Source of the DNA: Anoplopoma fimbria
Taxonomy: Eukaryota > Chordata > Actinopteri > Perciformes > Anoplopomatidae
Assembly: GCF_027596085.1 (NCBI RefSeq)
Contig: NC_072453.1
Span: 4,690,448 to 4,754,447 of the forward strand
Reading direction: 5' to 3'
Length of the DNA stretch: 64,000 nt
Of the stretch, positions 37,332 through 49,207 are shown in pieces. The notes beneath the pieces are model-generated. The model had not been told where the DNA came from, searched no databases, and worked only from the letters and a program-made list of their open reading frames with translations. The position numbers and the translations under genes are program-made. Position 1 is the stretch's first letter. Each line of letters begins with the position of its first letter.

Positions 37332-37658
37332 TGTAGCGGCAATCTTCTCTCTGTCTGGTGATCCACATTACCACTACTGTAACAGTCTGCGTATTTGCAA
37401 TGAGCTTGACGCGAAATGATTCTTCAGAGGCAGTAACTCCATTTTAAAAGTTTACTCGACAAAAAACAAAGTTACAAGATTCATTCTGTGCTCAACTTGG
37501 CACTACGTTCAAAAAACTGTCTTGCTCCGCAGACTGATTAACCTCAACTGAGGGCTATTGGCTATGACGTCGTCAGTAGCGTAACTAAAGGAGCATTTCA
37601 ACATTTTTCGTTACTATATAACTGAACACATCTTATGAAGTCTAATATGGCTCTTACA
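37332..37658 (-). repeat. BEL/Pao 3' LTR
   Basis: 327 bp on the minus strand, from TGTAAGAGCC to GCCGCTACA. It follows a polypurine tract (AGGGGCTGGAAA) and abuts the target duplication. No second LTR copy is present in the window. Confidence 0.8.
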
Positions 37659-37789
37659 TTTCCAGCCCCTAATTGCTTATGCTGACCGCAAAACAATTAC
37701 CAAATATTATTTTCAACGAGCCATAAAATATTCAACAGGCATCAATAATCATACATTCGTTTACATCATGTTCAAAAGGTAAATACATT

Positions 37790-40700
37790 TTACACTGCCA
37801 CTGCTTGCTTCAGCAGGCAGAGTTTGTTTATGGGTCTGTCCAGTGTGTTGGTTTTGGTTTTTACACTGACTCGCCTGACTGTTCCACTGGAGTCTGGTAA
37901 TGTCTTTACTACACGACCCATGATCCAAGAGTTGCGAGGGGCAGTTTCATCCATTATCAAGACGATATCTCCTGGCACAAAGTTCCTCTGTAGGGTGTTC
38001 CACTTTTGTCTGTCCTGAAGGAGTGGCAAATATTCTCTGGTCCATCTGGTCCAGAATAGATCCGCCATGTACTGTATCTGTTTCCATCGTCGTCGTGCAT
38101 ACTGATCCTCTTTGACGAAGATTCCAGGTGGAATGCTGGGTTGTGTTTTCAGCAGCAACAAATGGTTAGGTGTTAAGGCCTCCACATCGTTAGGGTCGTC
38201 TGACGCTTGAGTTATAGGTCTATTATTGATGATAGCTTCGACTTCGCACATGATAGTTTGGAGTCCTTCATCATCTAGTGCCTGTTGTCCACAGAATTTA
38301 GCACTTTTCTCACAGTACGGATTTGTCTTTCCCATATGCCGCCCTGATGAGAAGCTGCTGGGGTGTTGAATATCCACCTGATGCCCTTTTGTATCATGGT
38401 GTTCTGTATTTTTGTCTGATTCAGGTTTTCAACTGCCTCACGCAGTTCTCTTTCTGCAGCAACGAAATTTGTTCCGTTGTCTGAACGCATTGTTGTCACT
38501 TGTCCTCTTCTGCACATAAACCGACGTATGGCGTTAATGCAGGAATCAGTGTCCAGACTGTGGGCTATTTCAATATGAACAGCTCTCACGGTTAAACAAG
38601 TGAAAATCACGCCATAGCGTTTGACAAGACTCCGTCCACGCTTGACTTCAAAAGGACCAAAGAAATCAACCCCCACATTGGTAAAGGGTGGCTGATCAGG
38701 CAGCAACCTGTCTTCTGGCAAATCTGCCATTTTTTGCCTACCAGCCTTTGTGTTGAATCTTCTGCACACGGTGCATCTTGAAATTATTTTCCTGACAGCT
38801 GAGCTAGCTTGAGGGATCCAATATTTTTGACGCAGCATAGCAAGCATGTAGTTACGTCCACAATGTCCGATCTCTTGATGGATGTGTTGCAGTATGAGGT
38901 TGGCCACAGGTGAATTCTTTGAGAGGATAACTGGATGTTTAGCCTCCTGTGGCATCGCAGATTTATTAAGCCTGCCTCCAACTCTCAGTATCCCATCCTG
39001 CAAAAGGGGGTCCAGTCTGTAGATTTCCTTGCAGAGCACTGATTTCTTCTGTGTAATCCTGTAGCTGACTTAGCCGTATGAGCTCTGTTTCTGCTTTAAC
39101 CAAATCTTCCAGTGATAGTGGACTTGGTTTCATTGTTGACTTGAATTTCTTCATCTGCTGTGTAAGCGTGTTCTGCTTTTCTGGGTTGTTCTCAGCTTGA
39201 CTGATAGTAGCTTGGAACTGTCTTCTTTTGTTTTTTAGTTGCATCAGTGTCTCCTTTAGTCTGAGAAACCATGCCACTGCCTTTCTCAATCGTAACCACC
39301 CTGAGTAGTAATTGATTAGCTTGTTAACTGGGTCCAGGCTGTCTTTTGTGCTGCACACAATGACTGCAGCACATGTTTTGATTTCTGGGTCTTCTTCTAT
39401 CACTGAATCCTTTTGATCCAATAGTTTTGGCCACTCACTTTCTGGTTTCAGCAGAAAGGCAGGACCTTGGCTCCACGTTTTGCTTTGAATGAACTTCTCA
39501 GCTTTTAACCCACGAGAAGCCTGGTCAGCTGGATTTAACGCTGAGTTGACATAACGCCACTGGGTAGGCTGAGAATGTTCCCTTATTGTGGTAACTCTGT
39601 TGGCTACGAAGGTTTTGAAGCGAGTGTTTTCATTTGAAAGGTACCTAAGCACTGTTGTGCTGTCAGTCCAAAAAACTGATTCCTGTAATGGGACTTGAAG
39701 TTCCTGTCTGAGCATTCTGTCCATTTTGACAGCCACAACAGCTGCTGTTAGTTCCAGTCTTGGTATTGTGACATGCTTCAGTGGTGTCACTCTTGATTTC
39801 CCCATTAGAAGAGAACAGTGTTTTTTGTTCTCCTGGCTGGTTAACACAATGTAGGATGCAGTCCCATAACCATCCTCACTAGCATCAGCAAAATGATGCA
39901 GCAGTGCTGACTGTGGAGGTCCAAACCCTTCTGGCTTGATGCATCTGGGTATACTAAATCCTGCCAGCATCTCCAAATTTGACAGCCATTCATGCCATCT
40001 TTTTGCATGTCCATTTTCTATCTCTTCATCCCAGCCATGCTTCGTTTTGCACAGGTCTTGCAAGATGAGCTTCACTGGCAACATGAGTGGAGCTAAAAAC
40101 CAAGAGGGTCAAAAATAGAACTAACAGTGGACAGGATCCCTCGTCTAGTGACAGGCTTGTCTGGCACATTTATCTGGAACCTGAAGTTGTCAGTCTCTGT
40201 GCACCACTGGACCCCAAGGGCACGTTCCATGGGAAGTGTGTTGTGGCCTAAGTCCAGGTCTTTGACTTCAGGAACTCTTTCCTTGTCAGGGATAGACAAC
40301 AAGACTGTCTTACTGTTGCTCACCCATTTGGTCAGATGGAAACCTCCTCTGGAGCACAAGTCTTGGAGGTCTTGTACTAGGCTGATTGCCAGATTATTTG
40401 TTGACACTGACTTTAAACAGTCATCGACATAAAAGTTTTTTAGCACTGTCTCAACTGCTTCTGTGCTTGTTACTTCTTTTGCATCTTCTGCAGTTCTTCT
40501 TAGGGCATAGGAAGCACAACTAGGGGAAGATGTGGCGCCAAAAAGGTGAACCTTCATCCTAAACTCTTCCACATTGCCATTCGTATCACCCTCTGGCCAC
40601 CACAGAAACCGTAGCAGATCTGCATCTCCCTCCGGGACCTTCACCTGATAAAACATGGACTCTATATCAGCCATAAGTGCCACAGGGTGCTCTCTGAATC

Positions 40701-41925
40701 TTAACAAGACACCAACGAGTGTGTTGGTGAGGTCTGGTCCTTGGAGTAACTGCTCATTTAGTGATGTTCCCTGATATGTAGCAGTGCAATCAAAAACAAC
40801 TCTTATCTTCTTTTTCTTAGGGTGATACACCCCGTGGTGAGGAATGTACCACACTCTGCCATCACCGCGACTGAGCTGCTCATTGGGTATTTTTTCGGCG
40901 TAACCTTTTTCAATTATGCTTTTCATGAAGGTTTTGTAATCTTCATGGAAGTTCTTTTGAATTTTCTCTTAAGTGTATCAACCCGCTGTTGAGCAATGCA
41001 ACGATTATTTGGCACTTTGATATTTTCGTTTCTCAGTGGCAAACTCATGCAGTAATGTCCATCTACCAGCTTTGCCGACCTCGTGGCTAGGTGCATGAAC
41101 TGGCGATCCTCTTGAGACATTTCATCCTTTTCTTCACAACTTCTTTCCGGGAAATCTGTATCGTACTGCTTCACTAGCAATTCTTCTATCTCCACCACTG
41201 AGATGCGATTAGCGGTGTAGCTCTGCAGTTTACCGTTGGCTGTCTTGAGGTCTTCTCCCTTTCTGAGAGGTCCATTTATCAACCATCCCAGGGCAGTTTT
41301 GACAGCATATGGCCCCTCACCTTCACTATTTATGACACGCCATGGTTCGATGGCTTTTGGGATGTTGGCCCCTATGAGCAGACCAACCTCTGCTTCAATG
41401 CGTGGGAGATGCACGTCTTTCAGGTAAGGCCACTGTGAAATATCTTCCTGTTGTGGAATGTTTTCTTTCTTTACTGGAATGTGGCTGTGTGTAAACACCT
41501 TTGGCAGTTCAATGTATGCGTTTTCTTCGATTCCACATACTTCTAGGTCTGAAAGCACACAACTCTTCATCAATTTGTGACTGTTAGACTTGTCTTGACC
41601 CATTGTGTCAAGAAGAAACTGGGTGCGCTTTCCTTTAAGGTTTAGGGTTTTCTGTAACTCCTCACTGCAAAAGGTTGCAGTGCTCCCAGGATCTATGAAG
41701 GCATATGTTTCTACATACCTTTCACTCTTTCTGGATTTCAGTTTTACTGGTACCACAGCTAGAACACATTCTCCTTCTCCAGCCCCAGTGCTTCCACATA
41801 ACTCTTGACCCATTGACACATAGGCACTTGAGATTGTGTTGCTCTCAGTATTGCTCCCTTCTGGTGCAGCAATATCTTCTTTAATGACATGGAGTATATC
41901 TGGGTGCCAATGAGAACATTGAACA
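37790..41925 (-). pseudogene. BEL/Pao pol polyprotein, frameshifted
   Basis: Five open segments follow one another on the minus strand: 41925-40923 (zinc-knuckle-like CSHWH end, then an aspartic protease with FIDPGSTATF), 40926-40093 (reverse transcriptase; catalytic FYVDDCL), 40084-38966 (rest of RT and RNase H; HHFADASEDGYG and FWTDSTT), 39039-38275 (integrase; zinc-binding HIHQEIGH and CTVC, then VDFFGPF and RSDNGTNF) and 38377-37790 (integrase end and the C-terminal domain typical of BEL elements). Four frame breaks separate them, near 40.95, 40.10, 39.03 and 38.30 kb, each consistent with a small indel. YVDD in RT and the domain order identify BEL/Pao rather than Ty3 or Ty1. Confidence 0.92.
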
Positions 41926-42221
41926 GCAGTCCTGAGTGAAGTTTATAAAGAATGAATAACAAAGACATGAGTCAGTATTGGTCCTTCCCCCTGTCCTCTG
42001 TCCTTCACCCTCTGCTGATGGGAGTACCTCAGGCTCTGATGGTGAAGGGATAAGAGGCTGCTTTGTCTCAGCCAGCAGCTGAATTTACAAGCATTTTAAG
42101 ATACCAGGCAAACTATGCTAACCTGTTAGACTACAGACAGTCAGGTTTCTATTTTAGCTTGTTTGCAACAATTCACTATTAGCCAAGCTAGCTTTGCTTC
42201 TGTAATCATAGTGGCATGCAT
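41926..42221 (-). repeat. Repeat C, copy 1, proximal part
   Basis: Reverse complement of about 48573-48871. It ends about 206 bases before the noxo1 stop codon. Its first five bases are the second copy of the BEL/Pao target duplication. Confidence 0.9.
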
Positions 42222-42426
42222 CATCAAATCCCAGTTCCTGTCACACTGAGCCCGACGTTAATCATCCCAGCCAATATTACTATATCTTCAATCTCTGGTA
42301 TGACAAAAAATTGAAATCAAGATATTTAAAATGCCGCACAAAACACACTTGACTGACAGACCCTATGGGGTCTAACCGGTAACATAAGTTATATGAATAC
42401 TTCATGAATCAAAGTCTTGTGATTCC

Positions 42427-44916
42427 CTAGCGGCTGTGGATGTACTCTGGCTGAATCTGAAGCCGGGTCTTCGTAGCCAGGGCTGCCTTGCGGGTCATGG
42501 TGGTACAGCGGGTCAGGATCTCCTCTGTTTTTGGTCTGGGTGGCATCCTGGGAGCCACTGAAGCCGTCTCACCTCCTTTGGAGCTTAAAGATCCAGAGCT
42601 GTCAGAGCTAGTGTTGGAGCCTCGGTGGTCGTAGAGGCTGAGATCAGGAATGCTGATCCCACTGTCACTGACACCAAATGAGGTGAGGCTGAAGGACTGA
42701 CTGTTGGACTTGATGATTCGCTGCTTGAGGAGAAGTCTGAGAAGCTGATCTCAGTGCTTGTGTTGCTCAAGCTGCTTGCGCTGCCTTCTGAGGTTGAGGC
42801 TTCCCTCTCCGTCGCCGTTTGCGACCAGGTCTCAGAGAGAACATCCAGAGATCGGGCCTTGTGGAGACGCCCTGGCAGACTGGGCTCTCCTCTGGACTGA
42901 CCTGCAGAATCCCGTTGTGGACTATTTTCTTCGTTGATGCCGGATGGACGAGGAGCCTGAGGTTCCCTGCTGGTTGCCAGGTTCAGAGTGGAGCTGTGCA
43001 GCTTTTTCTGCAGGCTGTAAAGGCCTGCCCGTGGGTTGTTGTATGGTTGCAGGTTCATGGAGGGGATGTAACCTGCCTTTCCATTGAACCTGATGAGCCA
43101 CCAGCCGTTGTCAGACTTCCTCAGCACCTCCACCACAGAGCCAATGGACACAGACACCTCGTCATCCTTCTTAGTAGAGTAACTCCTCACGGCACAGTAC
43201 AGGGCACCTAAAGGTCACACACAAGACAACAAGCTCAGGAACTGCTGTACAGCTACATATTATCTTCATTAAAATGAGTTTTTGCCACATGATGTCACAC
43301 CAATGTCAGGCTTACAAAGGTTCAGCTCTGTAATCAAGATGCTTAAATGACATCAGTTCTTCTTACGTGCATTCTTGCTCATTAATATTCCACTGTGAAT
43401 GCAAGTAACACACACCTGCTAGCTGGAAACCAGCATTATCATCATCATCCTCTCCTTCACATAACTCCAGGTAGGGAGCCGGAAACCAAGCCAAAAGCTT
43501 ATCTTCATTCTCCACCAGCCACCAACCTGGAGAGGAAATAAAACATACTTTCAGCATCACAGAAATGGGTGTGGGGGTAGCTCAAGGATTTTACTGATTT
43601 TCATGGAAGTAACTACATTAAAAACATTAAGCACTGACCTGCAGGGTCTTTGATCAGGACATCCAGCTTCTCGTCCACAGCGACCTTAAACGGACGGTTC
43701 TTGGTATCCTTTGTCTCGTAAGCGGCCACGCAGCGGTAAGTCTGGGTGACAAACGGGTGAGTGATGCTGCCTGCATGCTGGCGAGTCACATCACCCCCTC
43801 CTCCACCTGAGCCATCAGGCAGCAGGATCATGATGCTGTGTGAGAGAAAAGTCAGTCATTTAAGAATCAAGAGCTTCTATTAAACACTCACATGATTTGA
43901 CCTAAACACTGACATGACAACCTACCTGTTCTTGGTGAAGTCTGGCTGCAGGTCATGGTCTTTGGGCATAAAGAACTGAGCCACCTCTGAGCTCTGAGTC
44001 ACAGTTTGGTCGCACTTCAACAGCTTGTCACAGTAGCTCTCCAGGAACTTCATCCGTTGGACAGATCGCTTGGATCCTTTCTTCTGGAGACTGTTCCTCC
44101 TGACCTGCCCTGGAGAGAGGAGAGGAAACAGTTTCAGGATTAATACAACATATGCTGAGTGGAAGAGGAATATAAGAAATACATTTATAAAGCATCTTTC
44201 TTAGAAATATTTGAATGTCATTTCCATGGTCTTTTATAAATGCTTACATCCTTTCAACAAAGACCAAAGAAAGACACAAATAAGACACATCACTAATGCC
44301 TACTGAAACGATGCTCTAAGGATACATCAGTGCACCTCAGAGGACAAGCAAGCTAAACAAACCATGTTTGTTTAGATATTTAACTGTTTCAGTTGGCTAT
44401 TCCTGTAATTAATGGCCACAAATACACAGTTGCTCATAAGAGACCATTTAAATACATCTTGTAAACCACAGTTGAAGTAATCTTACCTGTAAATTTTGGA
44501 ATCACTCTGTCGTTTTTCCTGAAAGGGTTCAGGTGAGGGAACCTCTTTTTCAGCTGCCTCTGTTGGAAAGAATAAACATTTAATTTAATATTTTTTCCTA
44601 CAATATAAACAGCACACCGAGTACAGCAAGTGGGTTTCTTTGGTCTTACATGAAATTTCTTGAAATCCTTGAAGGACCTGTAGACAATAACTTCAGTCTC
44701 GTCAGACCACAACACAGATATCATGAACATCTGTGGAGAGAGAAAATAAATGATGAGAGACAAGAAACTTTCACACACACACACAAATACAGCAGAGACA
44801 TTAAACCCCTAAAATAAATAACAATTGAGGTCTTCACTCACCTTCAGTTTTGGTGTGTCCCTGTGGACGGCTCCGATAATGCGGGCACTGATTATGAAGC
44901 GTTGATCAACGGCCAT
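42427..44916 (-). CDS. noxo1: NADPH oxidase organizer 1, frameshift in last exon
   Basis: Minus-strand gene, coding exons 44842-44916, 44650-44730, 44487-44559, 43926-44109, 43639-43835, 43416-43526 and 42427-43207; phases agree up to the last exon. The start ATG has A at -3 and G at +4. Residues about 5-135 form a PX domain for phosphoinositides (VLWSDETEVIVYRSFKDF). Two SH3 domains follow, at about 172-228 (FKVAVDEKLDVLIKDPAGWW) and 241-296 (SDNGWWLIRFNGKAGYIPS), as in NOXO1 and p47phox. NOXO1 assembles NOX1/NOX3 oxidases at membranes. In the last exon the frame continuing from SH3-2 ends at a TAA at 42585 after a Ser-rich tail (447 residues). The conserved C-terminus, with PPRPKTEEILTRCT, lies in another frame and ends at TAG 42427. 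A one-base loss between about 42690 and 42780 would explain this: a real mutation or an assembly error. Confidence 0.88.
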
Positions 44917-45299
44917 CGTCCAGTTGATTGTGTCTGAGCTGTCAGGATGAATAGCTGCTTTATTGACCTTCAGTGTCGAGCTGAACTGCCTCTGCTGCTC
45001 TGACAAAAATCTGAATGTTTGCTGCGTTTTATATACGCTTCACAGAACGGAGGAGGAGTCTGAGTGAGCAACACCTGAGGGCTGGAAAAAAGTATGCACA
45101 CATGCAGAGTCTTTGTCACACAAGTGTAACTGGATCGTCTGTTAGTGAAGTCGGCATGAAAGTCAGATATCATGCAAAAGAATGTAGTGCTAGTTTTAAC
45201 ATTTCAGTGACACCATATTGCGGAGAATATATTCATAATTGACAAAGCTGGAAGTCTGAGTGTGAAAACATTTTGACATCGTTCAGATGTTAAAGAGTC

Positions 45300-45805
45300 A
45301 CAGTTATTGTTGTGGTCACAGCAGTTTGCTGTGTTTTTCCACCTCCTGGGTCTGCCACTCCTCCTGTCTGTCTCACTTCACACCTGGACCTGCTCTGCAA
45401 TCACACTCACCTGCTCCAAGCCACACACACCTGCCTTCAATCCACTCATCAACTCTGCAGTATTTAAACACCAGTCTCACACACACTCACTGCCAGATCG
45501 TACTCCGCATTATGCCAGACCTTCCAGCGTTATTCCCCGGACTGATTTCCCGTTGCCGACCCTGCCTGCCTGTCTGGACTTACCTGCCTTGCCTGTGCCC
45601 CGGTCAACGACTCAGCCTTCTGTCCCCGACCCGGAGTTTAACCTCCGCTTCCTCTGATTTCTGTCTGCCGGATCCCCTGCCTGTTTCCCTCTGTGAGTCT
45701 TATCCTGCCTGTCTGTATGCTGAGTTCTCTGCTTTAAATAAAGCGCCAGAACTGTATCCGTCTCCTGGTCGTCCTGCTTTTGGGTCCACACCACACACCG
45801 TGACA
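45300..45805 (+). repeat. Solo LTR-like fragment
   Basis: Shares about 150-200 bp with 62190-62381, for example CAGTATTTAAACACCAGTCT, then CCTTCCAGCGTTATTCCCCG. This copy continues through an AATAAAG signal (about 45737) to a terminal GTGACA. The pattern (TATTTAAA box, poly(A) signal, end in CA) fits an LTR of a fish Ty3-type element. The 229-codon frame running through it (45287-45976) is not a gene. Confidence 0.55.
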
Positions 45806-46235
45806 GTTATGGAAAAACATTCCCACAATTATTCTGTTTCAGCTTGTCGGTTTGCAACAGACAGAAACGACTTCAGGAGGAATCTACTGGTCAACCTGGG
45901 CTTGTTTGCAGCTGGTGTTTGGGTTGCAAGAAATCTCTCAGATTTTGACCTGCTGTCTCCTCAGCCCGTGACATAACGGATTCAAAATACATCGCCTCTA
46001 AAACCAGGATAATGGTGTCTTGGACCAACAAAGAAGAAACCAGGGTCCTGAATGAATAGTTTTCTTTATTTTTCAAAAAAAAAGGTTAGAGAAAACCAGA
46101 CAAATACATGTTACCATTGTGGAAGTTCGGTGTATATTAAATCCCGGGTTTGGCGGCCCTTCTGTGTGGAGTTTGAAATATGAAAGAACATTGACACCTT
46201 TAAAAACAAGACCCTATATCATGAAGATTGTTATT
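45806..46235. other. Intergenic DNA
   Basis: No gene or clear repeat was recognised here. Confidence 0.4.
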
Positions 46236-46492
46236 GGGGCGGCTGTGGCGTAGTGGAGAGCAAGGTAGTTCTCCAATCAGAGGGTCGGTGGTTCGATGTG
46301 TCCTTGGGCAAGACACTTAACCCCAAGTTGCTTCCGAAGGCTTGCCGTCGGTGTGGACTGGATGTTGCATGAATGTTAGAGTCTGATGGTGGCACCTTGC
46401 ATAGTAGCCAATGGGTGAATGATATGTAATATGTACTACTGATTGTAAGTAGCTTTGGATAAAAGCGTCTGCTAAATGACTGTAATGTAATG
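46236..46492 (+). mobile_element. V-SINE-like tRNA-derived SINE
   Basis: A nearly complete SINE. The tRNA-like head has a box A (GTGGCGTAGTGGAGAG) and a box B (GGTCGGTGGTTCGATG). The central domain contains TCCTTGGGCAAGACACTTAA. The LINE-derived tail is GGATAAAAGCGTCTGCTAAA, followed by short TGTAATG repeats. This architecture is that of fish V-SINEs. Two intact polymerase III promoter boxes suggest it was recently transcribable. Confidence 0.85.
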
Positions 46493-47322
46493 TTATTATT
46501 ACTTTTGGATATTTATCTCCAAAAATAGGGGAAAAAAGCAATATCAAAAAGCTAAATGTGGCTAGAGATGTACAAAGCATAGTATTCAGATATTCAGAGT
46601 ATACAACATATTTAATGTAGAAATATCTGAAAAGCTATGGTTAACCAAATACATACCCACTTCTTTTCTTTATTTATTGAATTGGAACTCCTTATTACTT
46701 AAGTGTAAATAAGAATTTATTGACATGTTTATGTGAAACTTAGCCATTATGAAGCAGCATTGTGAACATGTTATAATGCAGCACACACTGTACACATATG
46801 GACAATATAAATAATCATACAATAAGCAACAACAAAAATATATATAATGAATAAATAAGAACATGTTCTGACAGGAAACTGGTAATCCTTTACTATCTGC
46901 TGACAGCTTGTTTCACACACACGTTAGATTTCAGGTACAAACAACATTTCAGGTATTTCAGGTTCTGGTCAGACAGGTTTAGCTGGATCTTGTGTCTGAC
47001 AAATTTCAATCAGCTATAGATTAGGCAGAATTATGTTGTAGAGCTGGAGTGGTATCAATCGTTTCTTTTAAAGTTTTCAGCAAATCATTGAATTACTGTC
47101 TTATCCAAAGTGTCTAGTCATTATTTTGGATGCGCCAATAGTCTGTGATATTTGGTATCAACAGGTTACTATATGGGTGAAAATTAGCATATTTTCAGCT
47201 GATAACACAAAAGCATACTTATTTCTAGGCTACATTATCATTCATGCATTGCTATTAGTCAATTAAAGTGAGTGTAAATTAATCAATGTACAACTGAAAG
47301 GTTTTTTCTCAGGCACACATAC
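46493..47322. other. AT-rich DNA before repeat B1
   Basis: No gene, RNA or assigned repeat was recognised. Confidence 0.45.
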
Positions 47323-48561
47323 ATTCTTCTTCCAGCTCTGTCTTAAATTTTCCGGTCGTCTAAACTGGGTCAATTTGCTGCCAATTTGCATCCTTTCGTT
47401 GATTTGTATGCAGATACAAAAAAGGCCCCACTTTCGGTTTGAACATGCAGGTGGTGCAAAAAGTTTGTTTGTAGAGAAATTACCCATCCTTTTCTTTTAA
47501 ACGCCACGTGAAGCAACGCCCTTTTCTGAAGGCGGCAACGGCTGATTACAGCTGGACCATCTCTCAGTCGGTTCCAAAAGCTGTAGAGACTTTTCATGGA
47601 GTATGTCACTCTCTGTAGTAATGCTAATACGAAAATCTGCATATGAATAAGTCAATACGGAGGTATCAGCTATCATACCACCAGACTACAGAGCAACTTC
47701 TTCCCTCAGGCAGTCAGACTCCTCAACTCATCTTCACATTCCATAAAAAGTGGGGTTTTTTGCAACTCTTTGTGTTGTGCAATGACAATAAATCAAACTT
47801 CAACCTTTTGGGTGTTTGGCTTTAGAATAATTTTACTTATTAGGTGTACTTGAGATTTTCCATATGAATAAAAATAAACTAACAAAGGAACCAATAAAGT
47901 TGACACTGGCTTTGGCATCCATTATAAAATGAACAAACAACATTGTGAACAGTATGTTTGGATGAGGACGAGGGGTGGACAGGTAGGATATGTCAAATCC
48001 TAAGCAACAGACAAAGAGTTATATACCAAAGTAAAGTATTATTGAAGTATTTTAATACACAGCAATAATATGTTTAATTGATTTGTCATGATCCATCAAA
48101 GTGCTGCATGTTAACTGATTCAACTATGTGCAGGAACTTTAACATGTTTGTCTTTTGGAGGACCAAAAAAAAAGAAAGAAAATGTTGAGAAAAATGAATA
48201 GAGATGAGTACCGACACCCGGTATTAAACATGATTCGATGCTAATTATATAACTTTTATCCTTACTTTTTAAACATTTTGGTGTAACTTATTAACACACT
48301 GCACCGTGCATCTCCTTAGCTCTCTGTGTCGGGCCGAGCTTCTCCAACTACACACACAAACTCATAAAAGCACATACTGAGCGAAGCAGAGAGGCCGCGG
48401 TAGAGACAGTGAAGTGATTCAGGTGAGATGACGATAACTACGACAATTATGCTAGTTACTGTTACAGTGCAATAAAACCTTGGCCAGTTAAAAGCCAATA
48501 CACCTGTCAAACAAATATAAACATGTACATTCAGAAAAGCGCTTTTTCAATCTTCTCTGTC
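47323..48561 (+). repeat. Repeat B, copy 1 (uninterrupted)
   Basis: About 1239 bp, almost identical to 49208-49903 joined to 61523-62057. Visible differences include an extra 12 bases near 47376 (repeat of the TTTGC... segment) and a TTTAA/GAAAC change near 48140. The part at about 47640-47810 (CACCAGACTACAGAGCAACT, then TGCAATGACAATAAA) looks like the 3' end of a LINE. The 60-114-codon open frames shared by both copies have no recognisable protein content. Confidence 0.9.
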
Positions 48562-48572
48562 TACAGTTTCTC

Positions 48573-49207
48573 ATGCATGCCACTATGATTACAGAAGCAA
48601 AGCTAGCTTGGCTAATAGTGAATTGTTGCAAACAAGCTAAAATAGAAACCTGACTGTAGTCTAACAGGTTAGCATTTTTTGCCTGGTATCTTAAAATGCT
48701 TGTAAATTCAGCTGCTGGCTGAGACAAAGCAGCCTCTTATCCCTTCACCATCAGAGCCTGAGGTACTCCCATCAGCAGAGGGTGAAGGACAGAGGACAGG
48801 GGGAAGGACCAATACTGACTCATGTCTTTGTTATTCATTCTTTATAAACTTCACTCAGGACTGCTATATATATATAATTTAAATTTTAGACATGTTTTCT
48901 GTGAAATATTATTGAGTTCCTGTTGTGAATTCATTCTCTTTTTAAATAACATATTAAAACTCATTTATTTAGTATAAAAAAACTAGGTAAAGAGATAGTT
49001 GAGCTAGTTTCCTGAGCAGCCGGACGGTTATTAGCAGGCTTTGACCTGCACGTGTTAGCCTGCTATTAACAAGACAGAGCCAGTGTTGAACAAGAGCCAA
49101 ATAGGTCAATTTAATTATAAGCGTTCACATATTTCACTCATGGGTTTTATGTCTGCTGTGTTTTTTACTGTACATCATGTCAGAGGCAGAAAAAACAGCT
49201 CCATTGG
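48573..49207 (+). repeat. Repeat C, copy 2 (empty-site copy)
   Basis: Matches, inverted, the two parts of copy 1 (41926-42221 and 36983-37331) with nothing between them. At about 48868 it reads GGACTGC directly followed by TATATATAT, exactly the pre-insertion site of the BEL/Pao element. It lies between repeats B1 and B2. Confidence 0.92.

Larger units (their letters stand above)
37332..41925 (-). mobile_element. BEL/Pao retrotransposon, 5'-truncated
   Basis: About 4.6 kb on the minus strand, bounded by the 5-bp direct repeat GCAGT (37327-37331 and 41926-41930). It runs from inside the gag-protease region, through protease, reverse transcriptase, RNase H and integrase, to a polypurine tract and a 3' LTR. 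The 5' LTR, leader and gag are absent. The two outer ends still read TG...CA. An unoccupied copy of the target sequence at about 48.87 kb confirms the insertion point. Several frameshifts make it non-autonomous. Confidence 0.92.

Noticed and set aside
45287..45976. 229-codon plus-strand frame
   Set aside because: It passes through LTR-like repeat sequence including its poly(A) signal and has no conserved protein motif.
46241..46300. tRNA gene
   Set aside because: The A and B boxes belong to the SINE head; the body and LINE tail follow directly and a full cloverleaf is not preserved.
47370..47642. 90-codon minus-strand frame repeated at 49175-49519
   Set aside because: It is shared only because repeat B is duplicated; there is no recognisable domain and the frame crosses a LINE 3' tail.
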